From: Bacillota bacterium | GTDB lineage: Bacteria > Bacillota > Clostridia > Christensenellales > Aristaeellaceae | Direction of reading: 5' to 3' | DNA length: 64,000 nucleotides | Assembly: GCA_023398575.1 (NCBI GenBank) | Contig: JAEWSC010000034.1 | Span: 1 to 64,000, forward strand | The notes under the pieces: model-generated | The model's database searches: none | What the model was told of the DNA's origin: nothing | The model's input: the letters and a program-made list of their open reading frames with translations, nothing else | Position numbers and translations under genes: made by a program | Shown here: positions 24,475-33,112 of the stretch, one piece after another | Position numbering within the stretch: the stretch's first letter is position 1 | How the letters are laid out: every line of letters begins with the position of its first letter

Positions 24475-24508
24475 ATACAGGCGGCGCCGCCGCGGATAGG
24501 AGAGACCC

Positions 24509-25642
24509 ATGTTTTCACATGCGTTACAGAAGATTTTTGCGGAATCAGGCTTCGCTGCCCTTACCTGGCAGCACGGAATTATGCTGCTGATCGCCTGCGT
24601 ACTTATTTATCTGGCTATCGGCAAAAAGTTCGAGCCCCTGTTGCTTTTGCCCATCTCCTTTGGTATGCTGCTGGCCAACCTGCCCCTGGCCAACCTGATG
24701 GGCGAGCCTGTCGGAAAAGAGGCCGGCGGCCTTTTGTACTACTTGTACCAGGGTGTCAAGCTGGGCATTTACCCCTCGCTGATCTTTCTGGGCATTGGCG
24801 CAATGACCGACTTTGGCCCGCTACTCGCCAGGCCCAGCAGCCTGTTTATAGGGGCCGGCGCACAGTTTGGTATCGTTATGGCCTTTTTGCTGGCACTGCT
24901 TTTTGGCTTTGACCCCAAAGAATCTTCTTCCATAGGTATTATCGGTGGTGCCGACGGCCCCACAGCCATTTATTTAACCAGCAAGCTGGCGCCCCACCTT
25001 TTGCCGGCCATCGCCATCGCGGCCTACTCCTACATGGCGCTGATCCCCATGATTCAGCCGCCGATTATGCGCATGATGACCACAAAAAAAGAACGCGAAA
25101 TCAGTATGGAGCAAATGCGCGAAGTCTCCAAGCTGGAAAAAATCTGCTTCCCCATCATCGTTACCATCTTCTGCGTGCTGCTTTTGCCCTCTGTCGCGCC
25201 GCTGATCGGCATGCTGATGCTGGGCAACCTGTTTAAGGAATCCGGTGTGGCGGAGCGCTTATCCTCCACCGCCCAAAACGCGCTGATCAACATCGTCACC
25301 ATTTTCCTGGGCGTAACCGTGGGCGCTACCGCCAAGGCTGAAACCTTTTTGGATGTTAACACACTGGCCATTATCGGCTTGGGCTTGATCGCCTTTATGT
25401 TCTCCACCGTTGGCGGCCTTTTGCTGGGCAAACTGATGTGCTGGCTCTCCGGCGGCAAAATCAATCCGCTCATCGGCTCCGCCGGCGTTTCTGCCGTACC
25501 CATGGCCGCCCGCGTTTCCCAAATCGAGGGCCAAAAGGCCAAGCCGGGCAACTATCTGCTGATGTATGCCATGGGCCCCAACGTGGCCGGCGTCATCGGC
25601 TCCGCCATCGCGGCAGGCGTGCTGCTGTCTCTGTTCGGTTAA
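24509..25642 (+). CDS. oadB: Na+-translocating decarboxylase beta subunit (OadB family)
   Basis: This 377-residue membrane protein has the OadB/MmdB/GcdB signature: FLGIGAMTDFGPLLARPSSL, the region IGIIGGADGPTAIYLTSKLA with the Asp that takes part in Na+ transport, and QPPIMRMMTTKKER. It decarboxylates carboxybiotin and couples this to Na+ export, using oxaloacetate, methylmalonyl-CoA, glutaconyl-CoA or malonate partners. The alpha (carboxyltransferase) and biotin carrier genes are not next to it, so the substrate remains open. GGAGAGA precedes ATG 24509. The gene ends at a repeat element that includes a terminator-like hairpin. Confidence 0.9.
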   Translation: MFSHALQKIFAESGFAALTWQHGIMLLIACVLIYLAIGKKFEPLLLLPISFGMLLANLPLANLMGEPVGKEAGGLLYYLYQGVKLGIYPSLIFLGIGAMTDFGPLLARPSSLFIGAGAQFGIVMAFLLALLFGFDPKESSSIGIIGGADGPTAIYLTSKLAPHLLPAIAIAAYSYMALIPMIQPPIMRMMTTKKEREISMEQMREVSKLEKICFPIIVTIFCVLLLPSVAPLIGMLMLGNLFKESGVAERLSSTAQNALINIVTIFLGVTVGATAKAETFLDVNTLAIIGLGLIAFMFSTVGGLLLGKLMCWLSGGKINPLIGSAGVSAVPMAARVSQIEGQKAKPGNYLLMYAMGPNVAGVIGSAIAAGVLLSLFG

Positions 25643-25649
25643 CTGTATC

Positions 25650-26115
25650 AAAAAAAGTGGCAGCGCCACTTGTCTGAGCCACAGAGCCATCCGTTCGCGG
25701 ATGGCTTTTCCCATCAACAAAGCGGCAATGCCACTTTGTTGAGTTTTCCCCTCGCTGCACTGCACATCGGCTGCGCCTCTGTGCGGCCGTTTGCTCGGGC
25801 ATGGAAGGAATTTCTTCGAAATTCCTTCGCAAACCTCCGCAACCTCAATCGGCGCGGCTTTAAGCCGCTTGTTTCGGTTGATTCGTTCGGTACGCTCTTT
25901 GCTGCCACTGGCAGCGCTTACCTCACTCACCGCACATGTCGCCAATTTGCGATCCAAACTGGGAGGCTCCGTAGCCGTAGCAGCCCCCAGTGGGGGCGGG
26001 ATGCGAGGCGAAGGAGGGTGGCGGAACAGAGCAATGCGAACGGCAGTAAGCAGTGCGACAATTGAGCCAGCCGGACCTTCGGCCCTCCCAGCCCTCCCAT
26101 AGGTTTTTTGATAGT
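25650..26115. repeat. Dispersed hairpin-rich repeat, family A copy 2 (longest)
   Basis: The order of modules is: AAAAGTGGCAGCGCCACTT, a terminator hairpin GCCATCCG-ttcg-CGGATGGC (25686-25705), hairpin CAACAAAGCGGCA/TGCCACTTTGTTG, constant GAGTTTTCCCCTC and CACTGC, GTGCGGCCGTTTGCTCGGGC, GGAATTTCTTCGAAATTCC, GCGGCTT-TAAGCCGC, CTGCCACTGGCAG, CACATG and ATTTGCGATCC, CTGGGAGG. It then adds a module shared with family B (GATGCGAGGCGAAGGAGG, 25998-26015) and ends CCCTCCCAGCCCTCCCAT. A second copy of the terminator hairpin follows at 26120-26139. Confidence 0.82.
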
Positions 26116-26119
26116 CTGA

Positions 26120-26145
26120 GCCATCCGTTCGCGGATGGCCTTTTT
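26120..26145 (+). terminator. Terminator hairpin, second copy
   Basis: GCCATCCG-ttcg-CGGATGGC (26120-26139) is followed by CTTTTTG. The identical 20 bases with the preceding CTGAG occur at 25686-25705, on the other side of repeat A2. One copy was probably the original oadB terminator. From 26146 to 26452 I see no gene; the MCP ribosome binding site is at the end. Confidence 0.7.
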
Positions 26146-26452
26146 GTTGTCGAATTCTGCGAAAAAATGTAAAATACCACAAAATGCAGTATGCGCTTCC
26201 AACTTCTATCTGTTACTATAGATTTAGTTTTTCCCCTTTTTTCAAGGTTCCCGCACAGCCATGCCTATCCGGCCCTTTAATTTTTAATCATTTCATTCTT
26301 CCTTTCAACGCACACGCATATGCCTCCTTGGCGTGTGCGCATCCTCCGCTTTTTTTGTCCACCACATGATGGGCAATTTTCTATACTTTAATATCATAAA
26401 TCATTCACCCTGCAGCTCAAAAAAATATATGTATCTTGGGGAGGTTGCCCGC

Positions 26453-28156
26453 GTGAAGAACCTGTCTGTCAGCATGAAGTTAGTTGCCGGCTTTTCAGTT
26501 CTGGTCCTGTTGATGCTCATTTCCTTCGGCCTGTCGCTTTCTTCCATCAGCACACTATCCAGCCACCTGCAAACGTATGAAAACAACATCGTTCCGGATA
26601 TCGGCAACCTGTGGCAGGCACGCAGAAACATGGTCTCCGCCCAGCGATACCTGGTTCGCGCCTTTGTGACCGACAACGCCCAGGAACGCAAAACCGAGCT
26701 TGACAACGCCAAAGCCGATTCCGAAGCCATTTTGGCTTCTTTAGACTCCTTCCGGGCCAACCAGTCGGATGCCCAAGCCCTGCAAAAGCTGGATGAGGCA
26801 AAATCCTTCATCCGTTTGGCGGACAGCACGCTTGCAAAAATTGCGGCCCTGCTGGAAAAGCGGACCGAAGACACCATTTATGAGGCAAACAATCTGCTGA
26901 ACAAGGAATATAACCCGGCCTTTGACGCGGCCGCCAATATCATGCTGGAGCTGACAAAGGGAGAGGATTCTCAGTCCAAAGCCCAAGGCAATGAGGGCCG
27001 GGCAGCCCAAAGCGCCGCCTTAACACTGCTCATCGCCTTTGGCGCACTGTCCCTTGCGCTGTCTGCCGCCATCGTCATCATCCTGCGCAGGTCCATTATT
27101 CACCCGGTCAGGGAGATTGAAAGCGTGTTTGGCAGCATGGCCCAGGGCGACTTACAAGCGCAAATCACCTATCAAAGCCGCGATGAAATCGGGCAGATGG
27201 CTGCGGGCATTGCAAAAACCACCGCCCTGCTTTCCGCCTACATTCAGGATATCACCCAAAAGCTGGGCCTTTTAGCTGATGGCGATATGCGCCTGAAGGT
27301 AGAAATGGACTACATCGGCGACTTTTCTTCCATTAAAGAGGAAATCATTAAGACGGCCCATTCGCTCAACCAAACGCTGACCACCATCTCCAACGCGGCG
27401 GAGCAGGTTGCCATCGGCGCATCCCAAGTATCCAGCGGAGCCCAGGCATTGGCCTCCGGCGCTTCTGAGCAGGCCGCCTCCCTAGGGCAGCTAAACGCCT
27501 CCGTCACAAACATCGCGGGGCAAGCCGAAGAAAACACAAGGTATGTACAACAGGCATCGGGATATGTGCAAAAGACTGTGGAAAATGTCAAGGATGGCAG
27601 CGCACACATGCACCATTTGACCGGCGCTATGGACAAAATTCATCTGGCCTCCGGAAAAATTGCCAATATCACCAAGGTCATTGAGGATATCGCTTTCCAA
27701 ACCAATATACTGGCCCTAAACGCCGCCATAGAGGCAGCCAGGGCAGGCGCTGCCGGCAAGGGCTTTGCCGTCGTGGCCGATGAGGTGCGCAACCTGGCCG
27801 CCAAATCAGCTGCCGCCGCCAGGGAAACGGCAGACTTGATCCACCATTCCACCCAAGCGGTAACAGAAGGCGCCCTGGTCGCCGGCCAAACCGCAAAAAC
27901 GCTGGAGGATATTGAGCAAAACACCGGCCTGATAAGCAGCAGCATTCTGCGCATCGATCAAGCCTCCCAAAGCCAGGCGGCCGCCATTGTGCAAATCAAA
28001 GCCGGTCTTGCGCAGGTATCCTCCGTCGTTACCACCACCGCCGCCACCGCCGAAGAAAACGCCGCCACCAGCGAGGAGATGACCGCCCAGGCCCAGGCAC
28101 TTCGCCAAGAGGTAGGCAGATTCAAGCTGAACCGGCAGCATGTGCACGATTTTTAA
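26453..28156 (+). CDS. Methyl-accepting chemotaxis protein
   Basis: GTG 26453 follows GGGGAGG by eight bases. The 567-residue protein has a first membrane helix (residues about 8-30), a four-helix-bundle 4HB_MCP ligand domain (about 31-185), a second helix (LLIAFGALSLALSAAIVIIL), a HAMP domain (HPVREIESVFGSMAQGDLQA) and a cytoplasmic signalling domain with the hairpin tip ITKVIEDIAFQTNILALNAA, IEAARAGAAGKGFAVVADEV. It would signal through CheW/CheA to flagellar motors or a related output; no che genes are in the window. The ligand is unknown. It stands alone and converges with the btu operon. Confidence 0.92.
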   Translation: MKNLSVSMKLVAGFSVLVLLMLISFGLSLSSISTLSSHLQTYENNIVPDIGNLWQARRNMVSAQRYLVRAFVTDNAQERKTELDNAKADSEAILASLDSFRANQSDAQALQKLDEAKSFIRLADSTLAKIAALLEKRTEDTIYEANNLLNKEYNPAFDAAANIMLELTKGEDSQSKAQGNEGRAAQSAALTLLIAFGALSLALSAAIVIILRRSIIHPVREIESVFGSMAQGDLQAQITYQSRDEIGQMAAGIAKTTALLSAYIQDITQKLGLLADGDMRLKVEMDYIGDFSSIKEEIIKTAHSLNQTLTTISNAAEQVAIGASQVSSGAQALASGASEQAASLGQLNASVTNIAGQAEENTRYVQQASGYVQKTVENVKDGSAHMHHLTGAMDKIHLASGKIANITKVIEDIAFQTNILALNAAIEAARAGAAGKGFAVVADEVRNLAAKSAAAARETADLIHHSTQAVTEGALVAGQTAKTLEDIEQNTGLISSSILRIDQASQSQAAAIVQIKAGLAQVSSVVTTTAATAEENAATSEEMTAQAQALRQEVGRFKLNRQHVHDF

Positions 28157-28171
28157 ACCGAAGAACTTTCG

Positions 28172-28930
28172 CTATTGCTCCCACTGGGACAGCAAAGCCT
28201 GCATCCAGGCTTGAACATCCATGGCGTATACGCTTTGCAGGTTCTCCCTTGTCAACACCTCAGCGCTTTGGCCATAGGCGGCCTGCCGCCCCCTGTGCAA
28301 AAGCAGGGCATGGGTGCCGTAGGCCTTGGCCAGGCTTAAATCGTGGACGACGGAGATCACCGCCCGGCCGGGCGTTTTCAGCCATGCCTGAACCAGCTCA
28401 AACATTTGCTTCTGGTAATTTAAATCCAGGTGATTGGTGGGCTCATCCAGCAATAGCAGGTTCGGGTCCTGGGCAAAAATCTGCGCCAGAAACGTGCGCT
28501 GCAGTTCGCCGCCGGATAGCGTCATCACCGATTGGTGCTTATAAGGCAGCATGCCTGTCATCTCAAGGGCCTCTTGCACCCTTTGGGCCCCGTTTTCATC
28601 CGAAAAGGAGAGCCGGCCCTTTTGATGGGCGTACCGGCCCATATTCACGATCTCTTCTACCGTAAAAGCATACCCCACCTGATGGTTTTGGGAGAGTACG
28701 CCCATTTCCCGGGCCAATTGCGCTGGGCGCATGCGCTTTACATTCTGTTTGCCATAGCGCACCTCGCCTTGATAGCTAGCCCCTTGGGAGATGGCATGCA
28801 CCAGGGTGGATTTCCCCGCGCCGTTGGGCCCGGCCACCATCAGCCACTGCCCCTCATCCAGTGAAAAGCTGACATCGTTTAGTACGGTGAGGCTGCCATA
28901 CCGGACTGTTAGATTGCGAACGTTGAGCAT
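28172..28930 (-). CDS. btuD: Cobalamin/corrinoid ABC transporter ATP-binding protein
   Basis: This 252-residue FecE/BtuD-type ATPase has Walker A GPNGAGKST (about residues 35-43), Q-loop LSQNHQVGY, signature LSGGELQR and Walker B LLLLDEPTNHLDL with H-loop VVHDLSLA. It energises import of the ligand bound by the btuF product. The start ATG 28930 is three bases after the permease stop. Assignment to corrinoid rather than iron-siderophore rests on the cobalamin riboswitch that precedes the operon. Confidence 0.88.
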   Translation of the reverse strand: MLNVRNLTVRYGSLTVLNDVSFSLDEGQWLMVAGPNGAGKSTLVHAISQGASYQGEVRYGKQNVKRMRPAQLAREMGVLSQNHQVGYAFTVEEIVNMGRYAHQKGRLSFSDENGAQRVQEALEMTGMLPYKHQSVMTLSGGELQRTFLAQIFAQDPNLLLLDEPTNHLDLNYQKQMFELVQAWLKTPGRAVISVVHDLSLAKAYGTHALLLHRGRQAAYGQSAEVLTRENLQSVYAMDVQAWMQALLSQWEQ

Positions 28931-28933
28931 GGC

Positions 28934-29965
28934 TCACCCCGCCTTTCTTTGGGAATAGAAGATATACACAAACACAATCGAGCCAATCAGCGATGTAATG
29001 ACGCCGATGGGTATTTCCAAAGGGCTGAGTATGGTGCGGCCCAATAAGTCTGCCAGCAATAAAAAGATGGCGCCGCCAAACATGCTGGCCGGCAGCAGCC
29101 GTTTGTGGTTGGGGCCAATGATCATGCGCATGATGTGCGGCATCACCAGCCCCACAAAGCCGATGGTGCCGCCAACGGCAACGCATACGCCGATTAAGGC
29201 GGAGGCGGAAATCAGCACCCTCAGTTTGACCCTTTTTACATCCACCCCTACGTGGCGGGCATTGTCCTCGCCAATGGCAAAGGCGTTTAATTCTCTGGCG
29301 GAAAGCAGCATCAGCGTGCCGCATATCAAAAGGGCCGCAAGCAGCGCCAAGGCACTTTGATAGCTGCTGCCGGCCAAGGAGCCCATGGTCCAAAACATGA
29401 TGGATTTGACCTTATCCCCCGAAAAGGTAATGATCAGGCTGATAATGCTGTGGGCAAACATGGTGAAGATGACGCCAATTAAGATAATGGTGTTGGTAGC
29501 CAGGGAATGGTCCAGCCGGTAAGCCAATGAAAGAATAAAAATTAGGGAAAGAAACGCAAAAGTCATGGCCATCACCATGGCACCGCCATACTGTATGCCG
29601 GGAATGGTCAGGCCAAAGGCGATGGCTGCAATGGCCCCCAGCGACGCGCCGGAGGATACGCCCAGGGTGGAGCCATCCGCCAGGGGGTTGCGCAAAAGGC
29701 CCTGCATGGCCGCGCCGCACAGGGATAAGGCGGCCCCCGACAGCGCCACGCAGATGATTCTGGGCAGGCGCACAAAAATGATCACCGACCGGGATACCCC
29801 CTGGGGGATCGGCAGGCCCCAGATGCTGTTCCAAACGGCGGTCAGCGTATCCGCAAGCGGAATATTCACGCTGCCCAGGCAAACGCACAGCAGCATGGCC
29901 GCCAGCGTACCTACGACAAACAGCAGATATTGAAGTGGACGAAAGCCTTCTGTGGGTTTATCCAT
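28934..29965 (-). CDS. btuC: Cobalamin/corrinoid ABC transporter permease (FecCD/BtuC family)
   Basis: ATG 29965 is preceded by GAGG, giving 343 residues with about ten membrane helices. Family motifs include VRLPRIICVALSGAALSLCG, AAMQGLLRNPLADGSTLGVS, SGASLGAIAAI and the coupling-helix region near LLSARELNAFAIGEDNARHV, followed by GLVMPHIMRMIIGPNHKRLL. It forms the channel with a second copy of itself and two BtuD subunits. The longer frame to 30013 would run through the intercistronic palindrome and is less likely. Confidence 0.88.
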   Translation of the reverse strand: MDKPTEGFRPLQYLLFVVGTLAAMLLCVCLGSVNIPLADTLTAVWNSIWGLPIPQGVSRSVIIFVRLPRIICVALSGAALSLCGAAMQGLLRNPLADGSTLGVSSGASLGAIAAIAFGLTIPGIQYGGAMVMAMTFAFLSLIFILSLAYRLDHSLATNTIILIGVIFTMFAHSIISLIITFSGDKVKSIMFWTMGSLAGSSYQSALALLAALLICGTLMLLSARELNAFAIGEDNARHVGVDVKRVKLRVLISASALIGVCVAVGGTIGFVGLVMPHIMRMIIGPNHKRLLPASMFGGAIFLLLADLLGRTILSPLEIPIGVITSLIGSIVFVYIFYSQRKAG

Positions 29966-29981
29966 GTAAACCTCAATTTGT

Positions 29982-30011
29982 GCAGAGGGAGCGTATGAAC
30001 GCTCCCTCTGC
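29982..30011 (-). promoter_or_regulatory. Intercistronic palindrome between btuF and btuC
   Basis: The perfect 13-base arms GCAGAGGGAGCGT and ACGCTCCCTCTGC enclose a four-base loop. There is no T-run on the minus strand, so it is not a classical terminator. It could protect the upstream btuF message from 3' decay and give more binding protein than permease. Confidence 0.6.
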
Positions 30012-30026
30012 ATTATTTCATGTCTT

Positions 30027-30959
30027 TTATGCCGCGGGCACTAGGGTTTCCGGCTCGTACACAAACTGGTACAGGGCATGCAAAGCATCCACCAGGCGGG
30101 GGCCGGGGCGGGAGATTTCATTGGAGTCGGCGTTGAAGATGGTTCCGTTCTTCACGGCCTTCAAATCCTGCCAGCCTTCACGGGCCTTGATTTCATCCAC
30201 TGGCATAGGGCCTTCGCCATAATACATGGTAATGGTGACGATGTAGTCGGGGTCGCGCTCCAATACCTGCTCCTGGGAGATTTCGCCCCAGCCGGTAACA
30301 TCGGCAAAGGCGTTCTTCAGCCCCAGCATCGCGGCCATCTCATCCATAAACGTGTTGCTGCCGGCGGTCCAAAGCCCCCACTGCAGGGGAGACACTTCAA
30401 AGTACACGGTTTTTGTACCATCGCCCTTTGCCATGGCAGTAATCTCTTCAAAGGTGGTTCTCATGCCGGTGACCAAGGCCAAAGCATCATCCGCTCTGCC
30501 GGTGATGGCGCCGATTAATTCAATGGCCGTGTAGACACCCTCGATATTCTGGGCATCGCTGGCAACCACCTTGATGCCGGCGGCCTCCAGTGCGGCCACC
30601 TGCTCCACCGTTTGGGCCATGGTGCCCACGATAACTACCTGCGGCGCTAAGGCCACAATCTGCTCAATGTTGGTTTCCGCGCCGGACTGTACCGATGGCA
30701 GGGCCATCACTTGTTCGGGAAAGTCGCAATATTCGCCGCGGCCCACCAGCGTATCGCCGGCACCGATGGCGTAGAGTATTTCGCAGTCAGAGGCAGTCAG
30801 CGCCACAATGCGCGTGGCCGGCGCATCCAATGTTATGTCCCGGCCTTTCATATCGGTCACCGTGATGGGTGTTGCGGTTTGGGCCAGGGCGCTCACGCTA
30901 AATAGGCCCAGGGCTAGGGTCAATACCAGGAACAGGGAGAGAAGCTTGGTGGTTTTCAT
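30027..30959 (-). CDS. btuF: Cobalamin/corrinoid ABC transporter solute-binding protein
   Basis: This 310-residue protein starts with a signal peptide (LLSLFLVLTLALGLFSVSALA) without lipobox Cys. The type III binding fold is clear: TDMKGRDITLDAPATRIVAL, ILYAIGAGDTLVGRGEYCDF, VQSGAETNIEQIVALAPQVV, and the C-terminal lobe FNADSNEISRPGPRLVDALH. It captures the ligand outside the membrane and hands it to the BtuCD complex. It is the first gene after the cobalamin riboswitch. Lack of a lipid anchor is unusual for a Gram-positive binding protein, which might be held by the permease alone or released. Confidence 0.88.
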   Translation of the reverse strand: MKTTKLLSLFLVLTLALGLFSVSALAQTATPITVTDMKGRDITLDAPATRIVALTASDCEILYAIGAGDTLVGRGEYCDFPEQVMALPSVQSGAETNIEQIVALAPQVVIVGTMAQTVEQVAALEAAGIKVVASDAQNIEGVYTAIELIGAITGRADDALALVTGMRTTFEEITAMAKGDGTKTVYFEVSPLQWGLWTAGSNTFMDEMAAMLGLKNAFADVTGWGEISQEQVLERDPDYIVTITMYYGEGPMPVDEIKAREGWQDLKAVKNGTIFNADSNEISRPGPRLVDALHALYQFVYEPETLVPAA

Positions 30960-31006
30960 TGGGGTTCCCCTTTCAAATATTCAAATGAACAGGTTGGAGG
31001 GGGGAT

Positions 31007-31048
31007 AGCAAAAAGGCTGCCCTTCCAATGGAGAAGGCAGCCTCAAAA
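31007..31048 (-). terminator. Expression-platform terminator of the cobalamin riboswitch
   Basis: On the minus strand GGCTGCCTTC pairs with GAAGGGCAGCC (one mismatch) and is followed by TTTTTG. It lies between the B12 box and the btuF start, so cobalamin binding most likely triggers early termination. Confidence 0.75.
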
Positions 31049-31084
31049 GGCATAGGTCCCGTCTATGCATAGCCTGTCCCAATC

Positions 31085-31275
31085 CCCAGGAGCTAAAATC
31101 GTGTAAACAGGTCTCCCGACTTTACATCATCCTACTTGGGCGCCTTCCCGCCTAATGGCAGTGGCATTAAAGCCCGTTCGTCCGTTTCACGGTTACTGGG
31201 ATAGTCCGGAATTTTCATCCGCGTTCCCATGACGCCGATTTGGCGCCGCATGTCGCCATGCAGATACACGCGCTA
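31085..31275 (-). promoter_or_regulatory. Cobalamin riboswitch
   Basis: The minus strand shows the conserved series GGGAACGCGGATGAAAATTC, ACTATCCCAGTAACCGTGA, GCCACTG, then the B12 box AAGTCGGGAGACCTGTTTAC (complement of 31103-31122), in the right order and spacing for the cobalamin aptamer. A promoter lies just upstream: TTGACG (complement of 31314-31319), 17 bases, TATAAT (complement of 31291-31296). It identifies the downstream transporter as corrinoid-specific. Confidence 0.92.
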
Positions 31276-31342
31276 TTCATTTGTCCTTATATTATAGCCC
31301 AGCGGCATCGCTTCGTCAATTTAAACCCGTTAACGGAACAGG

Positions 31343-31370
31343 TTGACAAATCACATTAAATAGATAAAAT
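31343..31370 (+). promoter_or_regulatory. Promoter of rex-lysR
   Basis: TTGACA (31343-31348), 16 bases and TAAAAT (31365-31370) lie about 40 bases before the rex start and are divergent from the btu promoter. No standard Rex operator (TTGTTAA-N4-TTAACAA type) is obvious; TTAACGG lies just upstream. Confidence 0.65.
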
Positions 31371-31409
31371 AATATCGATAACAAAATATCTTAGAAGGTG
31401 CGTCATACA

Positions 31410-32063
31410 ATGGAAACCAAATCCAAAAAACTTTCCCTGCAGGCCATTCGGCGCATGCCCTATTATCTTCGGCTGCTCAAGCAAATGGATGCCAGAGGCG
31501 AAACACATGTTTCCTCCGGCAGCATTGCCGTAGCCCTGAAAATTTATGAGGTGCAGGTTCGCAAAGACCTGGCCTCCATCAGCCCTGCCGCGGGCCGGCC
31601 CCGCATCGGCTTTCCCATAAAAGAATTGATCCGCTGCATGGAGCATGAGCTGGGGTATGATAATGTAAACAGCGCGGTCCTGGTCGGCGCGGGTCACCTG
31701 GGCATTTCGCTTTTGGCATACACCGGCTTTTCCGACTACGGCCTGGACATCGTGGCCGCCTTTGATGTGGATGAAAAGCTGGTCGGCACAACCATACACG
31801 GCAAAGAGGTGTTTGCGCTGGACAGGCTGACAGATTTGTGCCCAAGGCTCAGCGCCCATATCGGCATTATCACCGTTCCGGCGGAGCATGCCCAGGCGGT
31901 ATGCGACCTGCTGATCAAAGGCGGCATACGCGCCATATGGAACTTTGCCCCGGTGCAGCTTTTAGCGCCGGAGCACATTCTAATACAGCACGAAAACATG
32001 GCCTCCTCCCTGGCGGTGCTGTCCAACCATTTAGCGGCAAGCATGAAGCGGGAGGAGGAATAG
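31410..32063 (+). CDS. rex: Redox-sensing transcriptional repressor Rex (first copy)
   Basis: ATG 31410 follows AGAAGG. The N-terminal winged helix (residues 1-80) has AIRRMPYYLRLLKQMDARGE, IAVALKIYEVQVRKDLASIS and GRPRIGF; the Rossmann domain has the NAD(H)-binding GAGHLGISLL (about 92-101), FDVDEKLVGT and ITVPAEHAQAVCDLL. Rex leaves its DNA when NADH rises, releasing fermentation and hydrogen genes. The usual N-terminal 'PK.T..RLP.Y' is modified to LQAIRRMP. Its stop is one base from the GTG of the LysR-type gene, so both are made together. A second, diverged Rex is encoded at 35680. Confidence 0.93.
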   Translation: METKSKKLSLQAIRRMPYYLRLLKQMDARGETHVSSGSIAVALKIYEVQVRKDLASISPAAGRPRIGFPIKELIRCMEHELGYDNVNSAVLVGAGHLGISLLAYTGFSDYGLDIVAAFDVDEKLVGTTIHGKEVFALDRLTDLCPRLSAHIGIITVPAEHAQAVCDLLIKGGIRAIWNFAPVQLLAPEHILIQHENMASSLAVLSNHLAASMKREEE

Positions 32064-32064
32064 C

Positions 32065-32982
32065 GTGAACACCCAGCTTTTAAAATACGCTGTCGAGGTG
32101 GAACGCACCGGCTCCATCTCCCGGGCCGCGGAAAACCTGTACATGAACCAGCCCAATTTAAGCAAGGCCATTCGCGATCTGGAAGAGAACATGGGCATCA
32201 CCATTTTCAAGCGGGCCTCCAAGGGCATTACGCCCACCCCCAAGGGAAAGGTGTTTTTGCAGTACGCGAAAAACGTGCTGCAGCAAATTGAAAATATGGA
32301 ATCCCTGTATCTGCCCACCAACAGCGGCGTGATTCAGTTTGACATTGTGGTGCCCAGGGCCAGCTATATCGCCTATGCCTGCACCGAGCTGGTCAAAACG
32401 CTGGACCTTACAAAAGCCCTGCAAATCAATTATCATGAAACCAACTCCATTGATGCCGTAAAAAGCGTGGCCGACTATACCCATTCCCTGGGCATCATAC
32501 GTTATCAAACCATTCACGAGCCTTTTTTCAAAAGCCTTACGGAAGAAAATAATCTGATTGCCCGGCCGGTAATGGCCTTTGAATACCTGGTGCTGATGTC
32601 GAAAAGCCACCCGCTGGCCAATGAGGATAGGCTTAACTACACGCAGCTTGGCGAATATATCGAGATCACCCATGGTGATTTGTCTTTGCCCCTATCCTTT
32701 GCAAAGGCACAAGGCTCGCCCCAGGAAAGCAAGAAGGAAATTGCCGTTTACGAGCGGGGCAGCCAGTTTGAACTGCTATGCCGTATTCCCAGCACCTACA
32801 TGTGGGTTTCCAGCATACCCGAGGATATGCTCACGCGCTTTGACCTGGTGCAGAAAAAGTGCGATATCCCCAATAACATGTACAAGGATGTGCTGATTTA
32901 CAGGTCAGATTACCGCCCCAGCCCCATTGACGAAGCGTTTTTTACGATACTCAATCAGGTGGTGCAAAGCGTTCAAGCGTAA
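32065..32982 (+). CDS. LysR-family transcriptional regulator
   Basis: GTG 32065 lies directly after the rex stop with GGGAGGAGG upstream. The N-terminal helix-turn-helix is typical: LLKYAVEVERTGSISRAAEN, LYMNQPNLSKAIRDLEENMG, ITIFKRASKGITPTPKGKVF. The following 210 residues form the periplasmic-binding-like effector domain. No target can be named, but pairing with Rex and the position before nfnAB suggest control of redox or NADPH genes. A strong terminator follows at 33001, so nfnAB has its own start. Confidence 0.88.
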   Translation: MNTQLLKYAVEVERTGSISRAAENLYMNQPNLSKAIRDLEENMGITIFKRASKGITPTPKGKVFLQYAKNVLQQIENMESLYLPTNSGVIQFDIVVPRASYIAYACTELVKTLDLTKALQINYHETNSIDAVKSVADYTHSLGIIRYQTIHEPFFKSLTEENNLIARPVMAFEYLVLMSKSHPLANEDRLNYTQLGEYIEITHGDLSLPLSFAKAQGSPQESKKEIAVYERGSQFELLCRIPSTYMWVSSIPEDMLTRFDLVQKKCDIPNNMYKDVLIYRSDYRPSPIDEAFFTILNQVVQSVQA

Positions 32983-33000
32983 AAATTCATCGTTCTCCGC

Positions 33001-33036
33001 GGCATATCGATATTGGTATATCGATATGCCGTTTTT
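33001..33036 (+). terminator. Terminator after rex-lysR
   Basis: The arms GGCATATCGATAT (33001-33013) and ATATCGATATGCC (33018-33030) are followed by GTTTTTG. The same 12-base arm GGCATATCGATA is used in the terminator after nfnAB at 35553-35590. Confidence 0.75.
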
Positions 33037-33112
33037 GTATCTTCTGAATAGGCCCGTGCGGTGCTACCATACGTAGGGTGAAATATCGCTATATGCCATT
33101 GGAGAGATGCAC

